A stretch of DNA of 64,000 nucleotides, taken from IMG/VR virus record IMGVR_UViG_3300009081_000009, positions 1-64,000 of that record. One strand, written 5' to 3'. Under the pieces are notes generated by a model. The model made no database searches, was not told the origin of the DNA, and saw nothing but the letters and a program-made list of their open reading frames with translations. Of the stretch, positions 50,900 through 60,106 are shown in pieces. The translations under genes were made by a program, and so were the position numbers. Every line of letters begins with the position of its first letter. The first letter of the stretch is position 1. The DNA is from a virus.

Positions 50900-52141
50900 A
50901 TGGCTGCTAAAAAAACATCGAAACCTGCTGTATTACCATCATTCGAATTTTTCCAGACTGTAAAGACTGGTGATAGATTCGCTGACAGTGGTAAGAAACG
51001 CGAAATTAAAACATGGATTGATACGGGATCATACACGCTAAATGCATTGATTTCTGGTGATATGACCAAGGGATTTCCGGGTAATAGAGCTGTTATGTTA
51101 GCTGGTGAACAAGCAGTGGGTAAAACCTTCTTCGCTGTATATGGATTTGCTCGTCCATTGGTTGAAATGGGATACTTTATTTTCTACATTGATACCGAAA
51201 ATGCTCTTACTGATGATACTTTGATTTCTTATGGATTACCAGAAGGCACATTTAAAATAATTTCACAGGATGTTGTCGAAGAGTTGAAGGTTAACTTTGA
51301 TACAATTTTAACTCAGCTAGAAGAAGCCCGTGGTAAGTCACTTGAGAATAAGAATAAGTGCGCATTCGTACTTGACTCTCAGGGTATGTTGGATACATTG
51401 AAGAGTCGTGCTGACATCCAGAAAGAAAATTATGTTAATGATATGACAGCACAAAAGGAATTGAAGAGATTATATCGATCAATTTTGGTAAGAATGGGTG
51501 AATTGGAAATTCCTCTGTTGATTACTAACCACGTTTACGCCAATATTGGTGGTTATGGTGATCCAACTAAGGTAGCTGGTGGTAGTGGTGGCTTATATGC
51601 ATCAACTGTTATTCTTCACATGAGAAAGAAACAGTATAAAGAAGGTGAGATTCGAAAGGGAACTATCATTACTGCGAAAAATATAAAGAGTCGTATATGC
51701 CGTGATGGACTTGAATCATCTGTATATTTAAATTTTGAAAAGGGTTTAAATAAATGGTATGGATTGCATTTATTTGCTGTTGACGCTGACCTTATCGAAA
51801 AATGGAGTGCTAAAGAATTTGATAAAAAAGGTGTTATTGGCCCAGAAAAAGCGGGTAATTCAACATTCTATGTTATCAAAGATCCAAAACTAACTCCTGA
51901 TAAGTGGATTGTTTGCAAAGAAACCGAATTACATAAACAAAGCACGATTGGAACCATATTCAATGAAATAAATGAATATGTGAAAGAAACGTTCAAGCTA
52001 TGTAATCCAGCAGACTTTGATTATGGTGATGATAATCCAGATGAAGAAGAATTGGATATCTTAGAAGATAATCTTAAAGATGCTGATACCGTTGTTACCA
52101 AGGCAAAAAAAGCTGGTAAGTCAATTACATCAGATGAATAA
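50900..52141 (+). CDS. uvsX: UvsX recombinase (RecA-like)
   Basis: 413 residues from the ATG at 50900, which has AAAGGA 9 nt upstream (an ATG 9 nt earlier lies on top of that site). Walker A GEQAVGKT at residues 69-76, CAFVLDSQGML (Walker B region), and MGELEIPLLITNHVYANIGG with the RecA-core asparagine region. T4 UvsX is 391 residues. It forms presynaptic filaments on gp32-coated ssDNA for strand exchange. It is followed by its own terminator and the helicase gene. Confidence 0.92.
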   Translation: MAAKKTSKPAVLPSFEFFQTVKTGDRFADSGKKREIKTWIDTGSYTLNALISGDMTKGFPGNRAVMLAGEQAVGKTFFAVYGFARPLVEMGYFIFYIDTENALTDDTLISYGLPEGTFKIISQDVVEELKVNFDTILTQLEEARGKSLENKNKCAFVLDSQGMLDTLKSRADIQKENYVNDMTAQKELKRLYRSILVRMGELEIPLLITNHVYANIGGYGDPTKVAGGSGGLYASTVILHMRKKQYKEGEIRKGTIITAKNIKSRICRDGLESSVYLNFEKGLNKWYGLHLFAVDADLIEKWSAKEFDKKGVIGPEKAGNSTFYVIKDPKLTPDKWIVCKETELHKQSTIGTIFNEINEYVKETFKLCNPADFDYGDDNPDEEELDILEDNLKDADTVVTKAKKAGKSITSDE

Positions 52142-52176
52142 TTAAATATTCTATATAAAATTATTTTTTACTAAAG

Positions 52177-52203
52177 TCACGATTCGTATCGTGGCTTTTT
52201 TAT
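52177..52203 (+). terminator. Intrinsic terminator after uvsX
   Basis: AAGTCACGAT and ATCGTGGCTT form a 10-bp stem (one G-U) with loop TCGT, followed by T6. Confidence 0.85.
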
Positions 52204-52233
52204 TTTTTATGTATATTTAGCATAGGAGTTTTT

Positions 52234-53778
52234 ATGGCAGAAGTTCAAGATCTAACACGCGAAGACTTAGTGTTACGTAAATTTTTTGATGATTCTATAA
52301 TACAGAATAGAATCGTTAGTCATTTGTCATGTGATTTATTTGACGATCCCGATAATAAGAGAATATGTGATTTCATCATTAGGTTTAATAAAAAATTTAA
52401 AAAGTATCCAAGTCCACAAGAATTAATAACTTCTCTACCCCCATGTAGAGAACGCACTAAAATAATATTTATAAATAATGTTAATATTCCTCATATGGAG
52501 AGGGATTTTACTATTGCCATGATTGAAAGTTTCTTCAAAGAGAAGAAAACTGAAATGATTTTAAGTAGTGCAGCCGAATTCATGCATGACGGGCATATAG
52601 ATAATATCAGTGATCTAGTAAAAGATTTACATAATGCTGTTAATTTTTCTCTCAATCTAGATATTGGCTTAAATATGGTTGAAGATGCAAAGGTAGCACT
52701 TGATAGATTGAATAAATCATTGGTTGCAGTTCCTTCAGCATTATCATTCATTCGTCAGGCAACTGCTCCTCCGAATGGCTTTGGTGGGCATTATAGAAAG
52801 GCTCTAGCCGTTTATTATGGTATGCCTAACGTAGGTAAGTCTATCTTATTATGTAACGATGCAGCCTATGCATATCAGGCTGGTTATAATGTTCTATATA
52901 TAACAATGGAAATGGCAGAAGAGCTTATATGGGAAAGAATAGCATCTAATATAAGTAATATAGAACTTGGTGCAATTAGAGGTAGAACCGCAGAAGAGAT
53001 TCAGGCATTATTGATAGGAAATAAATTAGAGGGTGCTGAAAGTGCTGGTACATTATATGTGAAAGCATTACCAACTACAGCAACTGTAAATGATTTTGAA
53101 AATGAAATTATTGAAATCAAGAGAACCAAAGGCATTGATGTTGACTTGTTAGTCGTTGATTATATTGGTATTATGAAACCAGCTAAGAGAGAAGGTTCAT
53201 TTAAAGATCATACTCTATACACTATGATTAAGGAAAGTGCTGAACAGTTGCGTGATTTAGCTAAAGCTAGATGTATTGCGGTTGTTACTGCTTCTCAGTT
53301 GAAACGTGAAGGTTATGAGAATAAAGAAGCTAGTATGAAGGATGTAGCTGGTTCGGTTGGTTTGAATGATACGGCTGATTTTGTTATTACTATTACTCAA
53401 GATCCATTGCTAAAACAATGTGGGTTGTATGCTCATATGATATTAAAAAATAGATTTGGGCAGAATAGTATTCCGGGAATGTCTAGAGTAGATTATACCC
53501 ACATGAGAGTAACCACTGCTACTAATGACGATACTGACAAATATACAGATTTGCAAATGAATCAAACACAATCGATTCCAGAATTTAATGCAAATCGTAT
53601 GGAAGTTGGTGGCTCATCAAAAACACAGATGAAGGATAAAGGTGGATATAGTCCTAGAGTAAATCCAAAGGCTAAGAAATCAACAAAAGAACCAGAACCA
53701 AAGCAAAAAGAAACTCCTGAATTTGATGTCGATAATCAGCCCGATGGATATGTAGACTCATCTGATGTTGTATTTTGA
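52234..53778 (+). CDS. 41: Replicative helicase (DnaB/T4 gp41-like)
   Basis: 514 residues. N-terminal DnaB-type domain (residues 1-150) and a RecA-fold core: Walker A YGMPNVGKS near residue 195-203, LYITMEMAEELIWERIASN, Walker B LLVVDYIGIM near 306, and IAVVTASQLKREG with the helicase Q motif near 350. AGGAG lies 8 nt before the ATG. It forms the hexamer that unwinds the fork and carries the primase. The C-terminal 70 residues are hydrophilic and variable (KKSTKEPEPKQKETP). Confidence 0.92.
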   Translation: MAEVQDLTREDLVLRKFFDDSIIQNRIVSHLSCDLFDDPDNKRICDFIIRFNKKFKKYPSPQELITSLPPCRERTKIIFINNVNIPHMERDFTIAMIESFFKEKKTEMILSSAAEFMHDGHIDNISDLVKDLHNAVNFSLNLDIGLNMVEDAKVALDRLNKSLVAVPSALSFIRQATAPPNGFGGHYRKALAVYYGMPNVGKSILLCNDAAYAYQAGYNVLYITMEMAEELIWERIASNISNIELGAIRGRTAEEIQALLIGNKLEGAESAGTLYVKALPTTATVNDFENEIIEIKRTKGIDVDLLVVDYIGIMKPAKREGSFKDHTLYTMIKESAEQLRDLAKARCIAVVTASQLKREGYENKEASMKDVAGSVGLNDTADFVITITQDPLLKQCGLYAHMILKNRFGQNSIPGMSRVDYTHMRVTTATNDDTDKYTDLQMNQTQSIPEFNANRMEVGGSSKTQMKDKGGYSPRVNPKAKKSTKEPEPKQKETPEFDVDNQPDGYVDSSDVVF

Positions 53779-53796
53779 TGTATTATAATAAAAAAT

Positions 53797-53829
53797 AACC
53801 TATATTATGATATATGTATAATATAGGTT
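53797..53829. repeat. Perfect 12-bp inverted repeat between helicase and 105-aa genes
   Basis: AACCTATATTAT and ATAATATAGGTT, separated by 9 nt. Each arm contains a CCTATATT box, so two outward or face-to-face promoters or an operator are possible. The T-tract needed for a forward terminator is weak. Confidence 0.6.
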
Positions 53830-53838
53830 GTTTACTAA

Positions 53839-54156
53839 ATGATTAATTTAGCAAAAGAAATTGAAACCCTCCTTATGACAAAACGATCAGAAGATGATGT
53901 TGTCGCAACATTATCAATGCCTGAACATAAGTTTAAAAAGATTTCTGATAAATTTAATGATGTAATTTTAGAAGTATATAACAATCATAAAAACGATGGT
54001 ATACGAATGCGTGATATTTTGTTATCACTACATACACACTTTGAGATTGAATATATGGTGGAAACATTGTTAAACATAAGAATCAAAGATATAGTAAAAA
54101 CAGAATACTCAACAAATATAGTGAATGCACATGACACGAAAAATAATTCTAAGTAA
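53839..54156 (+). CDS. Small uncharacterised helical protein
   Basis: 105 residues, helical and charged (MINLAKEIETLLMTKRSEDD). The downstream gene overlaps by 32 nt. It lies between helicase and gp32 in the replication operon, suggesting a fork or recombination accessory such as a loader. No match to T4 gp59 can be seen. Confidence 0.55.
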   Translation: MINLAKEIETLLMTKRSEDDVVATLSMPEHKFKKISDKFNDVILEVYNNHKNDGIRMRDILLSLHTHFEIEYMVETLLNIRIKDIVKTEYSTNIVNAHDTKNNSK

Positions 54157-54736
54157 GAAAGACACCTACGCTAAATATCAAGAAGTTATGAAAGAACACC
54201 TAAATGAGCCAATGGAATTATCTCATAATGCTCTTGTTGAACGTGCTGGTGGTTCTATAAGTAATTTACCTGTAAAAACTAAAGAATTTGCTGATTGGTT
54301 ACAAGATCAGCGAGAAAGAAATCCATTGATCGGTCGTGATTATATAGAAGCTGCTCCTGAATATAATTCGGAACAAATTAAAATGAACGATGAAAAAGAA
54401 ATATATGGATCTGATGCAAATGAATTAGTAGATAAAGAAGAATCCAAAGCCTTTGATGTTGAAGCTAGTCAATCAATGCTTTCGGATAGATTGGGTGCTG
54501 CTTTAATCGGTGATGATTCGCATGACACTAAATTTATCGATATGGCGATCATATCAAATGCTACAAAGCAGTTACTTACATCGGATGTAGATTCAATTAC
54601 GAGTCATGCTACAGATGAATTAAAGAAGTACCATGGTGATGCTAATTACCAAACTGATATAAATGTAACTGATGTAATAGAGCAAGAACAAATATTATTA
54701 ATAGAAGAACAAAATAATTATAAATTGCTAAAATAA
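54125..54736 (+). CDS. Uncharacterised replication-operon protein
   Basis: 203 residues, acidic (many Glu/Asp), beginning MHMTRKIILSKKDTYAKYQE; the second Met at 54131 is an alternative start. It overlaps the 105-aa gene in a different frame. No motif recognised. It could bind gp32 or the helicase given its place directly before gp32. Confidence 0.55.
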   Translation: MHMTRKIILSKKDTYAKYQEVMKEHLNEPMELSHNALVERAGGSISNLPVKTKEFADWLQDQRERNPLIGRDYIEAAPEYNSEQIKMNDEKEIYGSDANELVDKEESKAFDVEASQSMLSDRLGAALIGDDSHDTKFIDMAIISNATKQLLTSDVDSITSHATDELKKYHGDANYQTDINVTDVIEQEQILLIEEQNNYKLLK

Positions 54737-54848
54737 TATCTGACAAATCGAGCCAAATAATATATATTTATTATTGTTCACACGTAGAATATTGATTCTA
54801 AATACGGAACATTAATAAATAAAATAAACATGGAACAAGGAGTTCAAT

Positions 54849-55877
54849 ATGTCAGATTTTCTAACGATCACCAACGAAACAGCCCCAGACCTTACCCCAG
54901 CAGGTAAAGGTGGAAACGGTGGAGGCAAGAAGCCAGTAGATCCTCGCTTCTGGAAACCAACAATCAAAAATGAAAAGAAAGAATATCAATCGTATATACG
55001 ATTGTTACCACGTGGCATTAATGGATTGAAAAATCGATTGAATCCAAGTGTTAAGGTTCTTACTCATTATCTTAAATCCGATTCAGCAAAGGTATTTAGA
55101 ACTATTAAATGCCGTAAAACTGCTGGAAGTGAAGAAGTATGCCCAATTTGTGAAGCAGCATGGGCAATCTTTAATGAAGGAAAGAAGCAAAACAATGAAG
55201 ACCTAAAGGACATGGGAAAATCCATGCTTCCAAAGGAAACTCATGTTATTAATATTCTTGTACGTAACGATATACAGAATAAAGATAATAATGGGCAGGT
55301 CAAACTCTGGGAACATACTCAGAAGTTGAATGAAACTTTGTTTGCACCTACAAAGGAAGAAAAGGCAGATCCTAATAAGGTTTCCCTTAAAAAGAAAGAA
55401 ATTTTCTATCCTTATAGTCCAAAGCATGGTCGTGATTTCTTGGTTGTTATGACTGAGAATCCAAAGAATAAATATCCTACATATGATAGCTCAGAATGGG
55501 ATAAGGAATATAGTGATTTGGCTGCTACTGAGGGTGAAATCATGGCTATTCTTGATAAGTGTCATGACTTGACTGAATTTGTAAGTAACATTCCTACGAT
55601 TGAAGAAGCAGCTCAGAAGTACTCCGAATTCAGAGCAGCAGTAGAAACCAAAGAAGCAGCTCAGTTGCTTAATGGTGGTACTGCTAGTGCATCTGTCGCT
55701 TTGAGTGGATCTAGTGCAACTGCATTTAAGAATGTTTCTTCTGGAAATGCTCAAGAGTACTTCCAAGGAGGCTCTGTTCAGAATACAGCAGCACCTAAAT
55801 CGAATCCACTAGAACCAATGGAACCAGTCGCACCATCAATGGAAGATTCTATTGCTGATGATGAACTTCCATTCTAA
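54849..55877 (+). CDS. 32: Single-stranded DNA-binding protein (T4 gp32-like)
   Basis: 342 residues (T4 gp32 is 301). The OB-fold core contains the zinc site with T4 spacing: His73, Cys88, Cys98 and Cys101 (TIKCRKTAGSEEVCPICEAA). The last residues are acidic with an aromatic end (DSIADDELPF), the protein-interaction tail of SSB proteins. The Gly-rich N-terminus (KGGNGGGKK) is unusual compared with T4. AAGGAG lies 7 nt before the ATG. Codon use is more biased than its neighbours, fitting high expression. Confidence 0.92.
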   Translation: MSDFLTITNETAPDLTPAGKGGNGGGKKPVDPRFWKPTIKNEKKEYQSYIRLLPRGINGLKNRLNPSVKVLTHYLKSDSAKVFRTIKCRKTAGSEEVCPICEAAWAIFNEGKKQNNEDLKDMGKSMLPKETHVINILVRNDIQNKDNNGQVKLWEHTQKLNETLFAPTKEEKADPNKVSLKKKEIFYPYSPKHGRDFLVVMTENPKNKYPTYDSSEWDKEYSDLAATEGEIMAILDKCHDLTEFVSNIPTIEEAAQKYSEFRAAVETKEAAQLLNGGTASASVALSGSSATAFKNVSSGNAQEYFQGGSVQNTAAPKSNPLEPMEPVAPSMEDSIADDELPF

Positions 55878-55899
55878 TGGATGATTAAAGTATATATTT

Positions 55900-55930
55900 A
55901 AGAGAGATGGAGACATCTCTCTTTTTTATT
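55900..55930 (+). terminator. Intrinsic terminator after the gp32-like gene
   Basis: AGAGATG and CATCTCT stem with a GAGA loop followed by T6. An ATG lying inside this hairpin (55907) is in frame with the next ORF but is not its likely start. Confidence 0.8.
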
Positions 55931-55933
55931 TAT

Positions 55934-56149
55934 ATGAAAAAATACAATGAAATAATAACAAATGCAATAGATACCGAATATACAAGATATAACGGATTAT
56001 CTAATATATTAATTGATCTTGAGTTTACATCATCTATGAGAAGATATGGGAAAACGAAAAATATCACTCGTTTTCGAAATTCTTTACTATATTTAGGGAT
56101 GATAGAAGAAACTTTACAAGCATTAAAAGATGGTACACACAAAATTTGA
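55934..56149 (+). CDS. Small uncharacterised protein before the primase
   Basis: 71 residues from ATG 55934 (MKKYNEIITNAIDTEYTRYN), helical and basic. The stop overlaps the primase start by 20 nt, so the two are translated together. No family recognised; a primase or helicase accessory is possible. Confidence 0.5.
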   Translation: MKKYNEIITNAIDTEYTRYNGLSNILIDLEFTSSMRRYGKTKNITRFRNSLLYLGMIEETLQALKDGTHKI

Positions 56150-57356
56150 CGAAGGTAGAATACCAGATTCCGTATTTCATGATGCGGTTCAAGAAGTATT
56201 AGGTAACTGTTCATTATCCTGTAATTCTACAGGAACTGAATATACCTTTCATTGTCCTATGTGTGGAGGTCATACAAAGAATCGTAACATCAAATGTGGC
56301 TATGTGTATAGTGATACATGGAAATACAAATGTTATAATGAATGTGGATCTATGTCATTCCTATATTTCTTAAAAAAAGAACATCATGATGTATGGAAAA
56401 AAGTGATATTTCATGCATTTGATAATTCTAAACGAGACAAGAAAAAAGTAGTTGTAAAAACAAGAGTACAAAAAACATACAATGCTAATAACCTATATAA
56501 GTTTAAAGATGGTGAATTAATCGATATAACCGATTCTGATAATCCAGTTGCTGTTGAAGCATTAAAATATTGTATAAGTCGAAAAATACGAAAAGACGTA
56601 TATAAAAAATGGTTTGTCTGTATACGAGATGATAAATTTTTCGACAGAGATGCTAAAGGTGAACTTGTTTATAATGATAAAGGATATCCTAAAGGCAATG
56701 AATATGGCAATCGGATAATAATACCATATTATAAGTATGGTGGTAAATGGGTACAATTCGATGCTAGATCACTAGACCCAAATCCATTTCTACGATATAA
56801 GAATCTAGCTGATGCTGATCGCGAGATGTATAACATTGATTTTATAAATGTAAACGAACCGTTCTTTCTTCTTGAGGGAGCCATAGATTCTACATTTATA
56901 CGAAACTCAATTGCATTTGGTGGAACTCAGCATCTTATGAAGTTTCTGGAGCAATACCCAGAATTAAAGAAGAATGCACATAATGGTACTGTTATTTGGG
57001 ACAACGATGAAGCTGGACGAGATGAGATGCCTAAAACCGTTAAACTTGGATTTAACTGGTTTGAATGGACTGATATAATACCAACGGATGAGTATAAGTA
57101 TAATTCTGATGGAACACTTAGAATAATTAAAGATGTGAATAATGCCGTTATGTATAGTGATGCATTTAGATTGGATAAAAATGGTTTTATTGTTTTTGAT
57201 GATATAAAAAAGTATATTAGAAAGGCAGAAGGTGCATCTGTTAAACTCACATTACTGTATGGTAACAGAGTTAAAATGAAATTTGAAAAAAATAGAAATT
57301 TATCAAATGCACTAAAAACTAAAAACGTAAAAAAAGTTATAGTACCATATTTCTAA
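56130..57356 (+). CDS. 61: DNA primase (T4 gp61-like)
   Basis: 408 residues (T4 gp61 is 342). N-terminal zinc-binding domain with Cys42 and Cys45 (FHCPMCGGH), Cys56, Cys68 and Cys72 (KCYNECG). The TOPRIM core has FFLLEGAID near residue 243 (catalytic Glu) and VIWDNDEAGRD near 287 (Asp-x-Asp). It lays RNA primers for lagging-strand synthesis together with the gp41-like helicase encoded upstream. Confidence 0.9.
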   Translation: MVHTKFDEGRIPDSVFHDAVQEVLGNCSLSCNSTGTEYTFHCPMCGGHTKNRNIKCGYVYSDTWKYKCYNECGSMSFLYFLKKEHHDVWKKVIFHAFDNSKRDKKKVVVKTRVQKTYNANNLYKFKDGELIDITDSDNPVAVEALKYCISRKIRKDVYKKWFVCIRDDKFFDRDAKGELVYNDKGYPKGNEYGNRIIIPYYKYGGKWVQFDARSLDPNPFLRYKNLADADREMYNIDFINVNEPFFLLEGAIDSTFIRNSIAFGGTQHLMKFLEQYPELKKNAHNGTVIWDNDEAGRDEMPKTVKLGFNWFEWTDIIPTDEYKYNSDGTLRIIKDVNNAVMYSDAFRLDKNGFIVFDDIKKYIRKAEGASVKLTLLYGNRVKMKFEKNRNLSNALKTKNVKKVIVPYF

Positions 57357-57365
57357 GGAATCCAC

Positions 57366-58400
57366 ATGAGTAAGAAAGACAAAAAAATAGTTAAAGCCGA
57401 TGATGTATCAGAAACTCTTTTTGAAGGAGATGGTACTATTGCTTCTGATGAATTAACGATTGATGAAGCATTTGGTGATATATCGATTAATGATGCGATG
57501 GATACTGTTATAAATGAATTAGAGAATCAAAATATTGCAAAAAGTGAAGCATTGAAAGTAAAAGCTAGTAAAAAACGCCAAGAAGTTGGGAAAATAAAGA
57601 CTGAATTGGGTATTAGACCTCCAAAACAGAGTAAATTCCCTACTCAAAGTGATGATTTTTTAAGTAAGCCAGCGAGTGATCGAGCTATTCATGTAATCTT
57701 GAATCAACATATGTCAAAGATTTACTTGGATGGTGTTGATTTCGCACCTCGTATAATGATGGGAATCCCTGCATTTAATAAGCAATGTAAAAAGAATGCA
57801 TTTGAACATTTAATCCGAGTCCAAGAGAAGATTAAAGAATTTAGAGGTAATGATCCAACTAAAGCTCCTAAATGGATTGTTATTAGTAATGATTCATCCA
57901 TGATACAAGATCGAAATATATTAAGTCGGTTAGAAGAGTGTAAAGAAAATACACATGTAGTCGCTCCATATGGATATTCACAGATTCGATCATCTGGTAG
58001 ATGGTTTAGTTTGGATACTAATGATGTGCATTATGGATGCTACATACAAGGAAAAATGGATAATAATTCATGGAAATTTGTTAGTGGCATGGATTATGTA
58101 GGCCCACGTAATCGAGTATTGATAGCACATGGCCCATTTATTGCAGTTCGTGGCGAGACATTCATGAAGTTAGATTTTAAAGAGATGTCCGAACATATGG
58201 AATTGGGGTATTATCACTATATGGCTGATATTTCATTGGAATGTCATAAGCGAGGATTACTAACTGCTACCATACGATCTATTGCAACTCAATACGATGA
58301 AATATCCAATGTGTTTTCTGGTAGTGAAGTACAAGTAGATCATGCATACTTTACATCAAAATGGCAATCTAAACTACCAATAAGTATAGTAAAACGATAA
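57366..58400 (+). CDS. GT-A-like glycosyltransferase-type protein
   Basis: 344 residues. Residues 1-85 are a charged linker. From about 110 the sequence recalls a GT-A nucleotide-sugar domain: WIVISNDSSMIQDRNILSRL (DxD region), GMDYVGPRNRVLIAHGPFIAVRGETFMKLDF (G-x-F/M-x-x-R acceptor loop) and MADISLECHKRGLLTATI, like the eDxDLxxR segment of GT2 enzymes. It follows the primase by nine bases and is followed by a terminator. It could glycosylate phage DNA bases or proteins. The assignment is tentative and no donor can be inferred. Confidence 0.5.
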   Translation: MSKKDKKIVKADDVSETLFEGDGTIASDELTIDEAFGDISINDAMDTVINELENQNIAKSEALKVKASKKRQEVGKIKTELGIRPPKQSKFPTQSDDFLSKPASDRAIHVILNQHMSKIYLDGVDFAPRIMMGIPAFNKQCKKNAFEHLIRVQEKIKEFRGNDPTKAPKWIVISNDSSMIQDRNILSRLEECKENTHVVAPYGYSQIRSSGRWFSLDTNDVHYGCYIQGKMDNNSWKFVSGMDYVGPRNRVLIAHGPFIAVRGETFMKLDFKEMSEHMELGYYHYMADISLECHKRGLLTATIRSIATQYDEISNVFSGSEVQVDHAYFTSKWQSKLPISIVKR

Positions 58401-58404
58401 AATT

Positions 58405-58432
58405 AATTATCCCCTTCACCGGGGATTTTTTA
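58405..58432 (+). terminator. Intrinsic terminator of the replication operon
   Basis: ATCCCC and GGGGAT around TTCACC, followed by T6. Confidence 0.85.
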
Positions 58433-58436
58433 TTTA

Positions 58437-58445
58437 TATAAACTA
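58437..58445 (+). promoter_or_regulatory. Late promoter TATAAACTA
   Basis: Late box 26 nt upstream of ATG 58471, immediately behind a terminator. Confidence 0.6.
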
Positions 58446-58470
58446 TTATCATAAAACAATAAGGTTATGT

Positions 58471-59124
58471 ATGAGTTCCAATTTCGATAAATTATTAGAT
58501 CTCACCAAAGGATTCGAACCATCCTCTGGTGCTCAGTGTGATTCGTTCGGTAATAATGTATTTTCTCCAATTTCTGCTGGTTTGAATGATTTTAATAAAG
58601 GTGTCGGATTTATGACTAAATTCGGTGATTATTCTATTCCAATCAATGAAGCAGTTGAGTATGTATATGACACAAAATTATTGTATGATAATTTACAGCC
58701 AGTTGAACAATATTTTAAGACTAAATTAAAGGAAATGAATACCAACGAAATCGCAAGAAATAAGAACTATAAAGGTGAAAAGGATTTAGGTTCTTCTATT
58801 GGATTCATGCAAGGAATTGATGGAGAACCTACGGCAGATGAACAGGAAGCCATAAAATTGATGAAATATAACGAAAATGAATCAAAATTCCCACCTCCAT
58901 TAAGCACAGATATACCAATCAAGTCATCACAAGAATTCGTTAAATTACTATCTGAAATATATAAAGATTTGGATTCAGATACGTTAAATAAGATATTACA
59001 AAGTGCATCTGGATTTATTAATGCATTTGATGTAAATTCTTTCAGACGTTATATTGAAACAGTAAAGGAAGAAATTCAAAATAGAAATTTTTCTAATACA
59101 GAAAGAGAACCACGCCAATTCTAA
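58471..59124 (+). CDS. Uncharacterised late protein
   Basis: 217 residues, hydrophilic and probably helical in the second half (EFVKLLSEIYKDLDSDTLNK). AAGG precedes the ATG and a late box drives it; a terminator follows. Isolated late gene inside the replication region. Virion or assembly role by promoter only. Confidence 0.6.
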   Translation: MSSNFDKLLDLTKGFEPSSGAQCDSFGNNVFSPISAGLNDFNKGVGFMTKFGDYSIPINEAVEYVYDTKLLYDNLQPVEQYFKTKLKEMNTNEIARNKNYKGEKDLGSSIGFMQGIDGEPTADEQEAIKLMKYNENESKFPPPLSTDIPIKSSQEFVKLLSEIYKDLDSDTLNKILQSASGFINAFDVNSFRRYIETVKEEIQNRNFSNTEREPRQF

Positions 59125-59143
59125 TTCATAAATATATAATTAC

Positions 59144-59173
59144 AATAAAAAAGAGTCAGAGATGGCTCTTTTT
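59144..59173 (+). terminator. Intrinsic terminator
   Basis: AAAAAGAG and CTCTTTTT pair around a 10-nt loop with a T-run, between the 217-aa gene and the clamp-like gene. Confidence 0.75.
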
Positions 59174-59203
59174 TGCTATATTATAGTAATCTATGGAGAA
59201 AAT

Positions 59204-60046
59204 ATGTCCTATCCTATAATTATAAGTCAAGTATATTTAGATGTTTTGAAAAATCTATTAAAAGTAGCCAATAAGCGAGAGGTGCTATTTTTTAAAGAGA
59301 ATGATGATTATATGATCTCATTGATGGATATGGGAACATTAGTTCATATATCAACTACAGAATCCAATATATCATATCAAGATAGCGAGGTGGGTATATC
59401 CAACATGAGTGAATTCATGGATTATGTTAAAGCTGTAGGATATCCAAAAACAGGTGATATAAAGTTTTCACAAGAAAAATCAACTAAAGGTAGAGTTTTA
59501 GATTGTCTAGTTTTCAGTGATGATTATTCCACATATAGAACTGTAGTGGCTGACCCAACTAAATTTACAGCCAAATACGATAAAAAAGTTCCTGTAGATA
59601 GAAGTATCGATCCAATGAGTCTAGTTGCTCAATTTACATTAGATGAAGAAGATTTAGCTCGAATAACTAACGATATCAAGCTAATGAAAAAGTGTGAAAT
59701 ATTTGGCGTGACCGTGGCTGATGATATATCATTGTATATGAGAGGTATTGAACGTCAGCAGGTTACACGTACTATAGATTCTACTAAAGCTAGGATTTTG
59801 AATTCTACTGTCTTGAAGAGTGATAGTATTGATAAGTATAGATTGTTTCCTAGTAGACTTTTCTCCTTTATGTCAACATTTGATTGTGAATTTGATGTCG
59901 AACTAAGATATCTAGAATCTCGTAATATAGTAGCATTCAAGGCATTTGGTAAAATTGAGAATCCGAATGGCGATCCTATTAATGTATATGTAGCATCTTC
60001 CGAAAGTACATCTCAAATAATGAGTAACTTTGATATAATAGAATGA
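59204..60046 (+). CDS. Clamp-like (PCNA/gp45-type) protein
   Basis: 281 residues from ATG 59204 (MSYPIIISQVYLDVLKNLL), which has GGAG 6 nt upstream; an ATG 42 nt earlier lies in the terminator. The pattern of repeated beta-alpha-beta halves, with DCLVFSDDYSTYRTVVADPTK in the middle and RLFPSRLFSFMSTFDCEFDVELRYLESRNIVAFKAFGK near the end, resembles PCNA/gp45 sliding clamps (T4 gp45 is 228 residues). Two-domain subunits of this kind form trimeric rings that hold the polymerase and, in T4, activate late transcription. No PIP or other catalytic motif to confirm it. Confidence 0.5.
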   Translation: MSYPIIISQVYLDVLKNLLKVANKREVLFFKENDDYMISLMDMGTLVHISTTESNISYQDSEVGISNMSEFMDYVKAVGYPKTGDIKFSQEKSTKGRVLDCLVFSDDYSTYRTVVADPTKFTAKYDKKVPVDRSIDPMSLVAQFTLDEEDLARITNDIKLMKKCEIFGVTVADDISLYMRGIERQQVTRTIDSTKARILNSTVLKSDSIDKYRLFPSRLFSFMSTFDCEFDVELRYLESRNIVAFKAFGKIENPNGDPINVYVASSESTSQIMSNFDIIE

Positions 60047-60068
60047 TTTATGTTTATATTGTCATAAA

Positions 60069-60077
60069 TATAAACTA
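60069..60077 (+). promoter_or_regulatory. Late promoter TATAAACTA
   Basis: Late box 30 nt before the 532-aa structural-type gene. Confidence 0.6.
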
Positions 60078-60106
60078 TTGATAATCATTATATTTAGGTA
60101 TACAAA

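Noticed and set aside
55907-55933. Earlier start for the small gene before the primase
   Set aside because: That ATG lies inside the hairpin of the gp32 terminator; the ATG at 55934 is more plausible.
59162-59203. Earlier start for the clamp-like gene
   Set aside because: The upstream ATG overlaps the preceding terminator; ATG 59204 has a GGAG site.
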